A DNA stretch of 64,000 bases, from the NCBI GenBank assembly GCA_963663495.1, contig OY760427.1:1984001-2048000 (forward strand). The letters are read 5' to 3'. The notes under the pieces are model-generated. The model made no database searches and had not been told where the DNA came from. It was given only the letters and a program-made list of their open reading frames with translations. Positions within the stretch are counted from its first letter, which is position 1. The number at the start of each line of letters is the position of its first letter. The translations under genes and the position numbers were made by a program. Shown here in pieces: positions 1-12,200 of this stretch. Origin of the DNA: G963663495 sp963663495 (lineage in GTDB: Bacteria > Bacteroidota > Rhodothermia > Rhodothermales > Bin80).

Positions 1-210
1 GTGCGCGAACTTGCCCGGCGATATGTGCGCCACGTGCGTCCGACGGGAGGCGTGCCTTCCTGGCTCGCCGATGCGGCGTGGACGGCAGGGACGGGGCGGA
101 GCCACCTGGGTCGCCGTGCGGCGGTGGTCTTTCGTGATGTTGCCTCCCTCAAATCGGGGCTTCGCCGGATTGGGGAGGGGGAAGCGGTAGTTGGTGCCGT
201 GCCGGGAGGT
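1..210 (+). other. KS-AT linker of module 1, divergent from all other modules
   Basis: This stretch encodes the linker leading into the AT and contains the family pattern LADAAWTAGTGRSH. The other nine modules have ADMAWTA(G/S)xGR(S/N)H (M5 has ADLAWTAGSGRSH) in a much more uniform context. From about base 211, where PVVFLYTGQG begins, M1 becomes nearly identical to M2 at the DNA level (compare 7486 onward). The abrupt change marks a recombination boundary. It suggests that the KS upstream of M1 belongs to another lineage, for example an early or loading module. Confidence 0.7.
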
Positions 211-3200
211 CCGGTAGTGTTTCTTTACACCGGTCAGGGGAGCCAGTGGACGGGTATGGGGCGGGAGCTCTATGAGACCGAGCCGGTGTTTCGGGCGGTT
301 TTGGACAGGTGTGAGGAGGTGTTCCGCCAGGAGCGGGGTGCGTCGCTGCTGAAGGTGATGTTTGAGGATGCGACCGGGCTGCTGGACCGGACAGAGTGGA
401 CACAGCCGGCGCTCTATGCGCTGGAGAGCGGGCTGACTGCGCTATGGGTGAGCGTGGGAGTACGGCCCGACATGGTCTTCGGGCACAGCGTGGGAGAGGT
501 CGCGGCGGCGGCCGCGGCGGGCGCCTTTGACTTGGAGACGGGGATGCGGTTTGCCACGCGCCGCGGTGCGCTGATGGGTTCGCTTCCTGCGGGCGGTGCG
601 ATGGCGGCGGTATTTGCTTCGTCGGATCGGGTGCGTGATGCGTTTTTGGAGGGCGTAGAGCTGGCAGCCGACAACGGTACGCACCAGGTGGTGACCGGGC
701 CGGAGGCCGCCATGGATGCGCTTATGCAGTCCTTTGAAGACGAAGGGTTGCGGGTGGTCCGTCTTCAGACGAGCCACGCCTTCCACAGCGCGCTGATGGA
801 GCCGGTGCTGGCGGAGCTGGAAGCGGCGGCGCCCGAGGGTTCGGCTCCCTCCGTACGGCTGGTAAGCAATGTTACCGGGCGTGTGCTGGAAGGCGCTCCC
901 GACGGAGCGTACTGGCGGCGGCAGGCGCGCGAGCCGGTCCAGTTTCAGGGGGCAGTGCGGACACTGGCAGCACTGGACGTAGGGTTACTCCTGGAGATTG
1001 GGCCGCACAGTGTTTTGGGGCCGATGGCGGCGCTTGCCTGGCCGCGCGCCGAGGCGCCCACTGTGATTGCGAGCCAGCAGCGCGGCGGGAGCGGGGACTA
1101 TGCCCTCGCGGTGGCGGGTGCGTACGAGGCGGGTCTTAACATAGCCTTTGAGGGTCTGTTTGTCGGGGAGCGGCGGCGGCGGGTCTCGCTGCCGACCTAT
1201 CCCTTCCGGGGGGAACGCTTCTGGATACCACCCCTGGAGCGTTTAAGGGTGGAGGCGGGACATACGCTTCTTGGGGTGCGGCGGGATTCCCGGGATGGGG
1301 AGCATTCTTTTGAGAGACAGCTTCTAAGTCGGGATCCGGCGTGGCTGGCGGACCACCGGGTGTTCGGCGAAGTGGTTGCCCCTGGCGCGCTCTACGCGGC
1401 GCAGGTGGCGGAGGCGCTTCGGGTAACGCATCACGAGTTTCCTTTTGTGATGGAGGAGGCCGTGATCACGCGTCCGCTGGTGCTGTCGGATGCCGACGGT
1501 CGGCTGGTTCAGGTGGTGCTTGGCGAGGATCGCACATGGGTGGTCGTCAGCAGGGACGGCGGGGAGCAATGGCTGACGCACGCCGAAGGCCGGTGGGCAC
1601 CCATTGCCGTGGCTGCTTCTGAGCCGGCGGATCTCGGCATGTTGCAGGCGGCCCTTGTTCAGGTGGATGCGGGCCTTAGGTCAGGTCTTGCCGGGCTTGA
1701 GTACGGGCCGGCCTTCTGCGGTTTGGCCCGGCTCTGGTCGGGCCCTGGCGAGGCACTGGGCGAGGTGGTACTGCCGGCGGGGACGGATCACAAGAATCTG
1801 CTGGCACATCCGGTGCTGCTGGATGCGTGTTTCCAGGTGTTGGGAGGGATCCCGGATCTGGAAGGAGCCGGGGGCACATGGCTACCGATCGGCTGGGACC
1901 GACTGGTGTTGTACGATGCGCTACCGGATCGTGTCTATTGCCGGGCGCTGTACCGTGGCGAAGAAGGGGGGACGCGCCGGATAGAGTTTTGGCTATACAC
2001 GGAGGCGGGCGAGGAGGTGGCGCGCATCCGGGGCTTCGCACTCAGGCAGGCGAGCCGGGCTGCCCTGTCGGGTGATCGGATGGAAGATGCGCTGCACGAG
2101 GTGGTGTGGCGCGAGGGTACGGCGATAGGACTTCGGGAGGCGGCGTTCCTTGCCGAACCGCAGGAGATTGCGTTTGGCCTGGGAGCGTTGGAAGGATACC
2201 TTGAGGCGAAGGGCTCGGACGCTGCGTCGCTCGCTGCGTTAGGCCGTGAGTTGGAGCGTGAGGCGCGGCGGCAGCTGCTGCGGGGATTCCGGGAGCTGGG
2301 ATGGGATCCGAGACCGGGAGACCGTTTTGAGACGGACGCGCTGCGCCGCGGCCTCAAGGTGACAGCGGATCACGGGCAGCTGTTTGGCCGGTTGCTGTCG
2401 GTGCTGGAGGAGATGGGGGTTCTTGTCCGGGAAGCGGCTGGTGCCTGGCGGGTGACAGCCGCTGTGGAACCGCCTGCGGAGGCTGCCGGGCCGACAGAAT
2501 CCATAGAGCTGGATGTACTGCGCCGGTGCGGGGAGTCGCTAGCCGAGGTGCTCCGGGGCCGCGCCGATGCGCTGGACCTGCTCTTTGGCAGCGAGCCGGG
2601 AGCGGCGAGCCTGTACCGCGAGTCGGCCGCCATGCGGGCGGTGAACCGCATGGTAGCGGACGCCGTGCGCACGGCGGTTGCCGGGTTACCGGAAGGCCGT
2701 CCGCTCCGGGTGATGGAGATCGGCGCAGGGACGGGTGCGACGACAGCCGCGCTCCTGGATGTCCTACCGGAAGGCCGGACAGAATACACCTTTACCGACA
2801 GATCAGCGGATTCGTTTTCGGACGCGGAGCGGGAGTTCGGTGTAGATCTTCGCTTCCGGGCGCTTAACATCGAACGGGATCCGTCGGATCAGGGGTTTGC
2901 GCCCCACGGCTACGACCTTGTGATTGCGGCGAATGTTCTGCATGCTACCCGCGATCTGGGCGAGACGCTCGTCCACTGCAGGCGCCTTCTGGCTCCGTCG
3001 GGCATGCTGGTGGCCGTTGAGGAAGCTAACAGGAAGGTATGGCTGGATCTGACCTTCGGGCTGCTGCCCGGCTGGTGGCGCTTCCGGGACGCGTATCGCA
3101 CCGACTACGCACTGGTGGGTCCCCCCGTCTGGCGGCAGGCACTCACGGACTCGGGATTTGCGGGGACGTCCCTGGCCGAGGATCCGTCCGGCGCACTCGT

Positions 3201-6200
3201 GATTCTGGCCCGGGGGCCATCGGAGATAGTGAATGAGGGTGGTCTGTTCGTGCTGGCGGGAGGAAGCGGACCGGGCGCCGAACTTTCGGAGGAACTGGTG
3301 GAGGAGCTGGATCGCAGGGGATGCCAGGCAGTCAACGGGCCGGCGGACGGTGACCGGCAGGCGTGGCGCAGGTTCTTTGAGTCCCTGCCCGGCGCGCTGC
3401 GGGGTGTGGCGTATCTGGGCGGCGTCCGGCAGGATGGCGCGGGACTTGCGGCCATGGAGCTTGAGGCAGAGCTGGAGGCCGTGGGTGCGGGTGCGCTGGC
3501 ACTGGTACAGGGGATGTCGGATGCGGGTGTGTCGCCGGCATCCGGTACCTGGTTTGTAACCCGGGGTGGACAGGTAGTCGGCCGGGAGCGTAAGGGCGCA
3601 CTGCCCGGCGCCCTGCTGTGGGGCTTTGCGAGTGTGGTGGATTTTGAGCACGGGGATCTGACGCCTCGTCTGCTGGATCTGGATCCCGATGCTTCCCCTT
3701 CTGCATGCACGCTCGCCGACGAGTTGCTTTTCCCGGACCGGGAGACGCGCGTTGCCCGTCGGGGTGAATCCAGGCTAGTAGCCCGGCTGACGCGGTTTAC
3801 CGGACGGGATGTCCTACCGGAGGAGGGACGGTGGCGCTGGGCGGCCGATGTAAGCGGAGCACTTGACGCGATGCGTGTGGAGGCTGCTTCGGAGGATCCG
3901 GGCCCCGGCGAGGTACGGGTGCGGCTTGAGGCGGCCGGGGTGAACTTCCACGATGTGATGGTGGGGATGCAGGTTGTAGACATGGATCAGCCGCTCGGCC
4001 TGGAGATGTGCGGACGCATCGTGGAGGTGGGTAAGGGTGTGGATTCATACGAGGTAGGGGATCGGGTGGTGGGGTTCGCCGGAGGAGCCTTCGGTCCCGA
4101 GGTGATCACGCGCGCGGAGCACATCGTGCCGGCACCGGCAGGGCATTCGGCGCAGGAGCTGGCGACTGTTCCGGTGGCATCAGTGACGGCAGCACTTGCC
4201 TTTGAGTATGCGAGTCCTGGAGAGGGTGCGAGGGTTCTGATCCATGCGGGGACGGGGGGTGTGGGTCACGCGGCGATCCGGCAGGCGCAAGCGGCCGGTT
4301 ATGAGGTGTACGCGACGGCGAGCGCGCCGAAGCAGGAGTATTTGCGTTCGCTGGGGGTTCGGGCGGTGTTTGACAGCCGCTCGCCGATCTATGGGGAGCA
4401 GATACGGGAAGCGACCGGAGGGGCTGGAGTGGAGATGGTGCTGAACAGTCTTTCCGGTGAGGGTTTCATTGAGGCAAGCCTGTTATGTCTTGCTTCGGGT
4501 GGGTCCTTTGTGGAGCTTGGTAAGCGTAACATATGGAGTGCGGGGGCGATGGTGGCGGCCCGTCCGGATGTTCGCTACCACATTTTAGCACTGGACGGGC
4601 TTGTCCGGGAGGAGCCGGAGCGGGTTGGCAGGGTTTTGCGGAGTGTGATGGAGCGTATCGCGTCGGGGCAGCTTATGTCTTTGCCCTTGACCCGCTGGCC
4701 GCTTGCGGAGGCCCGTGCTGCGCTGGCCGAGTTGCGGGCTGCACGTCATATCGGTAAAGTAGTGCTTGTGCCCTCGGCGCTGGCTGCGGGCCGATTGCGT
4801 GCGGACCGGAGCTATCTGATTACGGGGGGTCTTGGTGGGCTCGGGTTGGAGGTAGCGCGCTGGCTGGCGAAGGCGGGAGCCGGAAGTATTGTATTGAACG
4901 GTCGCCGCCCGCCGGGTGATGCGGCTGCGGCGGTGGTTGCGGATCTACGGGAGAGTGGTGCGGATGTGCGCATTGAGATCGCCGATGTGACGGATGAGGA
5001 GGCGGTAGTGGGGATGCTGGGGCGGATTGACGCGGAGCTTTCGCCGCTGGCGGGGGTGATCCACAGCGTGGGAGTGTTATCCGATGCGGCGCTGATAAAC
5101 CAGGACTGGGAGCGGTTTGAGCGGGTGCTTGGGCCGAAGGTGCTGGGTGCGTGGCGACTGCACCGTGCGACGCTTGACCGGGAGCTTGATCTGTTTGTTC
5201 TTTTTTCCAGTCTGGTGGGTGTCGTCGGGAATCCGGGGCAGACCAACTACGCGGCGGCGAACGCCATCCTGGACCAGCTGGCGCGGCACCGCAGGGCGCT
5301 GGGTCTGCCCGGTCAGGCCGTTGCATGGGGGCCGTGGTCGGGTGTCGGCGAGGCTGAAGAGCAGCGCGACCGCATTAAGGCGCAGTTTGCCCGATTGGGC
5401 GAGGAATGGATTGCTCCTGAGCAGGGGATCTGCGCACTGGAGCGGCTCCTGCGCGAGGACATTGGAGCAAGTGTGGTGGCGAGGGTAGACTGGTCGGCGC
5501 TACCATTGCGTGCGCCCTGGCTTGCAGAAGTGGTGGGGCGCGAAGAGGCCCGCTCTTCGGCCGCTGCTCCAGACGACCTGCTGCGCCGACTCCAGGGACG
5601 AGCTCTTGCGGAGCGCCGGGATGAGCTGATCCGGTTCGTACAGGAGCAGGTGGTACAGATTCTGCGCCTGCGCATTGCTCCCTCGCCCACGGCAGGGTTT
5701 TTCGAACTGGGCATGGACTCGCTGATGGCGGTTGAGCTTCGCAACCGCCTGAATCGGGCGTTCCGGGGAGCATTTGTCGTCTCTAATACGGTGGTGTTTG
5801 ACCAGCCCGATATAGCCCGGCTGGCGGAACACCTTGCGGGCAAGCTTGCCGGTGTATCCCCGGCGCGGCCGCGGGTGCGCGTCTTGCCCGCGGCCCGCCG
5901 CGACGACCGCATAGCGATCATTGGCATGGCTTGCCGTTTTCCCGGGGCGCCGGATGTTGAGGCATTCTGGGAGCGGCTTCGTTCGGGGGCGGATCTGGTT
6001 ACGAGGGGGCGTCCTGACGGGCTTTTTGTGGATGCCGAGACGGAGGAGGCGCGCCCGTTCGGTGCGTATGTGGAGGGACTGGACCGTTTTGATGCGGCAT
6101 TTTTTCGGATAGCGCCGGTTGAGGCGGAGTTTTTGGATCCGCAGCAGCGGATGCTGCTGGAGACGAGCTGGTCGGCGCTTGAGGATGCCGGGATCGCCCC

Positions 6201-9200
6201 GGAGGGGCTACGCGGAAGCCGGACAGGGGTCTACGGAGGGGTGTTGATGAGCGACTATCACACGCTCATGTCCGGTCCCGGCGACGAGTCATCAACGAAC
6301 CTCTATAGATCTACGGGCATCTCCGCGTCAACGGCAGTGGGTAGGATAGCGTTCGCGCTTGGTCTGGAGGGTCCGGCGATCACGGTGGATACCGCGTGTT
6401 CGTCGTCGCTGGTTGCGCTGCACCAGGCGGCGGCTGCGCTCCGCGCAGGGGAGGCGGATCTGGCGCTGGCCGGAGGGGTGAACGCGATCCTGACGTCAAC
6501 CGTAACCCGCATCTTCGGGGACGCCGGCATGCTCGCAGCAGATGGACGCTGCAAGACTTTTGACGCGGCGGCCGATGGCTATGTCCGCGGTGAGGGATGC
6601 GGGATGGTTGTGCTGAAGCGCCTCGCGGACGCAGAGGCGGTAGGAGACCGGGTCCTTGCGGTAGTGCTTGGATCAGCGGTGAACCAGGATGGCGCGAGCG
6701 CCGGCCTGACGGTGCCGAACGGCCCGGCCCAGGAGCGTGTGATCGAGGAGGCGCTTGCGCGGGCGGGGGTGGAGGCTTCCTCGGTGGATTATCTGGAGGC
6801 GCACGGTACGGGGACCGAGCTGGGCGATCCGGTGGAGGTGGAGGCGGCAGCTTCGGTGTACGGTCGTGGCCGGAGTACGGAGCGCCCGCTGCTGATCGGA
6901 TCCGTGAAGACGAATGTGGGCCACCTTGAAGGGGCGGCGGGCGTAGCCGGGCTGATCAAGGCAGTGCTGGCGATACGGTCGGGAGTGATTCCGCGGCACC
7001 TGCACTTTGAGCGGCCGAACCCGCGGATGGACTGGGATCGCCTTTCCGTCCGGGTGGTCTCGGAGGCTATGCCGTGGCCGGAGGCGGAGCGGCCGCGGCG
7101 GGCCGCCGTCAGCTCGTTCGGATACTCGGGTACGAACGCTCATGTGGTGATTGAGGGATACGCGGAGGGGCGCGAACCGCCGCACATTGAACTTCCTGCA
7201 CTACCGCCGTTGGTCTTGAGTGACCATCTTCCGCAGATCAATGCGGTCCGCCGGCACCGTATGCTACCGCTCTCCGCGAAGTCTGCAGACGCGCTGCGGC
7301 AATTGGCAGGTCGGTACGAGGCCATTCTTTCGGACGATACGCCGTTTGCCGACATGGCGTGGACGGCGGGCGTAGGACGGAGCCATTTTCGGCACCGCGC
7401 CGGGCTTCTGTTCAGCGATCGCGCCTCGTTGGAGGTCCAACTGAAGAAGGTGGGGCAGGGTGCCGCGGTGTCGCCTGCCGAGGGCCCGGTGGTGTTTCTC
7501 TACACCGGTCAGGGAAGCCAGTGGACGGGTATGGGGCGGGAGCTCTATGAGATCGAGCCGGTCTTCCGGGCAATCCTGGACAGGTGCGAGGAGGTGTTCC
7601 GCCAGGAGCGGGGTGCGTCGCTGCTGAAGGTGATGTTTGAGGATGCGACCGGGCTGCTGGACCGGACAGAGTGGACACAGCCGGCGCTCTATGCGCTGGA
7701 GAGTGGAATCACCGCACTGTGGGCGAGCGTGGGGGTACGGCCCGACATGGTCTTCGGGCACAGCGTGGGAGAGGTCGCGGCAGCAGCAGCCGCGGGAGCT
7801 TTTGACTTGGAGACGGGGATGCGGTTTGCCACGCGCCGCGGTGCGCTGATGGGTTCGCTTCCTGCGGGCGGTGTGATGGCGGCGGTATTTGCTTCGTCGG
7901 ATCGGGTGCGTGATGCGCTCTTGGAGGGCGTAGAGCTGGCAGCCGACAACGGTACGCACCAGGTGGTGACCGGGCCGGAGGCCGCCATGGATGCGCTTAT
8001 GCAGTCCTTTGAAGACGGAGGGTTGCGGGTGGTCCGTCTTCAGACGAGCCACGCCTTCCACAGCGCGCTGATGGAGCCGGTGCTGGCGGAGCTGGAAGTG
8101 GCGGCGCCCGCGGGTTCGGCTCCCTCCGTACGGCTGGTAAGCAATGTTACCGGGCGTGTGCTGGAAGGCGCCCCCGACGGAGCGTACTGGCGGCGGCAGG
8201 CGCGCGAGCCGGTCCAGTTTCAGGGGGCAATGCGGACACTGGCAGCGCAGGGGGCGGGGCTGTTGCTGGAGGTCGGGCCGCACGGTGTGTTGGGGCCGAT
8301 GGCGGCGCTTGCCTGGCCGCGCGCCGAGGCGCCTACTGTGATTGCGAGCCAGCAGCGCGGCGGGAGCGGGGACTATGCCCTCGCGGTGGCGGGTGCGTAC
8401 GAGGCGGGTCTTGACATTGCCTTTGAGGGTCTGTTTGTCGGGGAGCGGCGGCGGCGGGTCTCGCTGCCCACTTATCCCTTCCGGGGGGAACGCTTCTGGA
8501 TACCACCCCCGGAGCGTTTAAGGGTGGAGGCGGGACATACGCTTCTTGGGGTGCGGCGGGATTCCCGGGATGGGGAGCATTCTTTTGAGAGACAGCTTCT
8601 AAGTAGGGATCCGGCGTGGCTGGCGGACCACCGGGTGTTCGGCGAAGTGGTAGCTCCGGGAGCGTTGTACGCGGCGCAGGTGGCGGAGGCGCTTCGGGTA
8701 ACGCATCACGAGTTTCCTTTTGTGATGGAGGAGGCCGCGATCACGCGTCCGCTGGTGCTGTCGGATGACGACGGTCGGCTGGTTCAGGTGGTGCTTGGCG
8801 AGGATCGCACATGGGTGGTCGTCAGCAGGGACGGCGGGGAGCAATGGCTGACGCACGCCGAAGGCCGGTGGGCACCCATTGCCGTGGCTGCTTCTGAGCC
8901 GGCGGATCTCGGCATGTTGCAGGCGGCCCTTGTTCAGGTGGATGCGGGCCTTAGGTCAGGTCTTGCCGGGCTTGAGTACGGGCCGGCCTTCTGCGGTTTG
9001 GCCCGGCTCTGGTCGGGCCCTGGTGAGGCACTGGGCGAGGTGGTACTGCCGGCGGGGACGGATCACAAGAATCTGCTGGCACATCCGGTGCTGCTGGATG
9101 CGTGTTTCCAGGTGTTGGGAGGGATCCCGGATCTGGAAGGAGCCGGGGGCACATGGCTACCGATCGGCTGGGACCGACTGGTGTTGTACGATGCGCTACC

Positions 9201-12200
9201 GGATCGTGTCTATTGCCGGGCGCTGTACCGTGGCGAAGAAGGGGGGACGCGCCGGATAGAGTTTTGGCTATACACGGAGGCGGGCGAGGAGGTAGCGCGC
9301 ATCCGGGGCTTCGCACTCAGGCAGGCGAGCCGGGCTGCCCTGTCGGGTGATCGGATGGAGGATGCGCTGCACGAGGTGGTGTGGCGCGAGGGTACGGCGA
9401 TAGGACTTCGGGAGGCGGCGTTCCTTGCCGAACCGCAGGAGATTGCGTTTGGCCTGGGAGCGTTGGAAGGATACCTTGAGGCGAAGGGCTCGGACGCTGC
9501 GTCGCTCGCTGCGTTAGGCCGTGAGTTGGAGCGTGAGGCGCGGCGGCAGCTGCTGCGGGGATTCCGGGAGCTGGGATGGGATCCAAGACCGGGAGACCGT
9601 TTTGAGACGGACGCGCTGCGCCGCGGCCTCAAGGTGACAGCGGATCACGGGCAGCTGTTTGGCCGGTTGCTGTCGGTGCTGGAGGAGATGGGGGTTCTTG
9701 TCCGGGAAGCGGCTGGTGCCTGGCGGGTGACAGCCGCTGTGGAACCGCCTGCGGAGGCTGCCGACGCCGCAGCTGGATCTATTGAGATGGGCGTTCTGCG
9801 CCGGTGCGGGGATTCGCTCGCCGAGGTGCTCCGGGGCCGCGCCGATGCGCTGGACCTGCTCTTTGGCAGCGAGCCGGGAGCGGCGAGCGTGTACCGCGAG
9901 TCGGCCGCCATGCAGGCGGTGAACCGCATGGTAGCGGCCGCCGTGCGCACGGCGGTTGCCGGGTTACCGGAAGGCCGTCCGCTCCGGGTGATGGAGATCG
10001 GCGCAGGTACAGGAGCGACGACAGCCGCGCTCCTGGAAGTCCTACCGGAAGGCCGGACCGAATACACCTTTACCGATATCTCGACTGCGTTCTTCCCGGA
10101 CGCAGAGCGCGCGTTCGTTGATCGGGGCGTGAATCTTCGCCCCCGGGCGCTTAACATCGAACGGAATCCGTCGGATCAGGGGTTTGCGCCCCACGGCTAC
10201 GACCTTGTGATTGCGGCGAATGTTCTGCATGCTACCCGCGATCTGGGCGAGACGCTCGTCCACTGCAGGCGCCTTCTGGCTCCGTCGGGTATGCTGGTGG
10301 CTGTCGAGGAAGCTAAGCGGAAGGTATGGCTGGATTTGACCTTCGGGCTGCTGCCCGGCTGGTGGCGTTTCCGGGACGCGTATCGCACCGACTACGCACT
10401 GGTGGGTCCCCCCGTCTGGTGGCAGGCGCTAACGGATTCGGGATATGCAGGGATGTCCCTGGCCGAGGATCCGTCCGGCGCACTCGTGATTCTGGCCCGG
10501 GGGCCATCGGAGGTGGTGAAGGAAGGCGGGCTGTTCGTGCTGGCGGGAGGAAGCGGACTGAACTCTGAGCTGGTAGAGGAGCTGGCGGAGGAGCTGGATC
10601 GTCGGGGATGCCAGGCGGCCTTGGGGCCCGCGGAGGGGGGCAGACAGGCGTGGCGCAGGTTCTTTGAGTCGCTGCCCGGCGCGCTGCGGGGTGTGGCGTA
10701 TCTGGGCGGCGTCCGGCAGGATGGCGCGGGACTTTCGGCCATGGAGCTTGAGGCAGAGCTGGAGGCCGTGGGTGCGGGTGCGCTGGCACTGGTGCAGGGG
10801 ATGTCGGATGCGGGTGTGTCGCCGGCATCCGGTACCTGGTTTGTAACCCGGGGTGGACAGGTAGTGCATCGGGAGCGCTCCGGTGCACTCGCGGGTGCCT
10901 CTCTATGGGGTTTTGCGAGTGTGGTGGATCTGGAGCACGGGGATCTGACGCCGCGTTTGCTGGATCTGGATCCCGATGCTTCCCCTTCTGCATGCACGCT
11001 CGCCGACGAGTTGCTTTTCCCGGACCGGGAGACGCGCGTTGCCCGTCGGGGTGAATCCAGGCTAGTAGCCCGGCTGACGCGGTTTACCGGACGGGATGTC
11101 CTACCGGAGGAGGGACGGTGGCGCTGGGCGGCCGATGTAAGCGGAGCACTTGACGCGATGCGTGTGGAGGCTGCTTCGGAGGATCCGGGCCCCGGCGAGG
11201 TACGGGTGCGGCTTGAGGCGGCCGGGGTGAACTTCCATGATGTGATGGTGGGGATGCAGGTTGTAGACATGGATCAGCCGCTCGGCCTGGAGATGTGCGG
11301 ACGCATCGTGGAGGTGGGTAAGGGTGTGGATTCATACGAGGTAGGGGATCGGGTGGTGGGGTTCGCCGAAGGAGCGTTCGGTCCCGAGGTGATCACGCGC
11401 GCGGAGCACATCGTGCCGGCACCGGCAGGGCATTCGGCGCAGGAGCTGGCGACTGTTCCGGTGGCATCAGTGACGGCAGCACTTGCCTTTGAGTATGCGA
11501 GTCCTGGAGAGGGTGCGAGGGTTCTGATTCATGCGGGGACGGGGGGTGTGGGTCACGCGGCGATCCGGCAGGCGCAAGCGGCCGGTTATGAGGTGTACGC
11601 GACGGCGAGTGCGCCGAAGCAGGAGTATTTGCGTTCGCTGGGGGTTCGGGCGGTGTTTGACAGCCGCTCGCCGATCTATGGGGAGCAGATACGGGAAGCG
11701 ACCGGAGGGGCTGGAGTGGAGATGGTGCTGAACAGTCTTTCCGGTGAGGGTTTCATTGAGGCAAGCCTGTTATGTCTTGCTTCGGGTGGATCTTTTGTGG
11801 AGCTTGGTAAGCGTAACATATGGAGTGCGGGGGCGATGGTGGCGGCCCGTCCGGATGTTCGCTACCACATTTTAGCACTGGACGGGCTTGTCCGGGAGGA
11901 GCCGGAGCGGGTTGGCAGGGTTTTGCGGAGTGTGATGGAGCGTATCGCGTCGGGGCAGCTTATGTCTTTGCCCTTGACCCGCTGGCCGCTTGCGGAGGCC
12001 CGTGCTGCGCTGGCCGAGTTGCGGGCTGCACGTCATATCGGTAAAGTAGTGCTTGTGCCCTCGGCGCTGGCTGCGGGCCGATTGCGTGCGGACCGGAGCT
12101 ATCTGATTACGGGGGGTCTTGGTGGGCTCGGGTTGGAGGTAGCGCGCTGGCTGGCGAAGGCGGGAGCCGGAAGTATTGTATTGAACGGTCGCCGCCGGCC

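Larger units (their letters stand above)
1..5907 (+). other. PKS module 1 (partial): [KS]-AT-DH-cMT-psiKR-ER-KR-ACP
   Basis: The module enters in the KS-AT linker; its KS is upstream of the window. The AT (about 211-1180) has GHSVGE at 481-498 (Ser codon 487) and HAFH at 775-786, read as malonyl-specific. The DH (about 1252-2070) has catalytic His at 1354 in HxxxGxxxxP and Asp at 1822 in DACFQ. The cMT (about 2090-3220) has the SAM loop GAGTG at 2722-2736. The KR structural half (psiKR) is about 3220-3790, the ER about 3811-4795 and the catalytic KR from 4801. The KR has Ser 5209 and Tyr 5248 (S-x12-Y) and Asn in YAAAN. The ACP (about 5626-5850) has GMDSL with its phosphopantetheine Ser at 5719. 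Predicted output is a saturated alpha-methyl unit. The cMT has a lesion described separately. Confidence 0.95.

Noticed and set aside
1604..1984. Plus-strand out-of-frame open frames repeated in most modules
   Set aside because: They overlap the catalytic domains of the PKS in another frame, have Trp/Arg-rich translations, and recur only because the modules are repeats.
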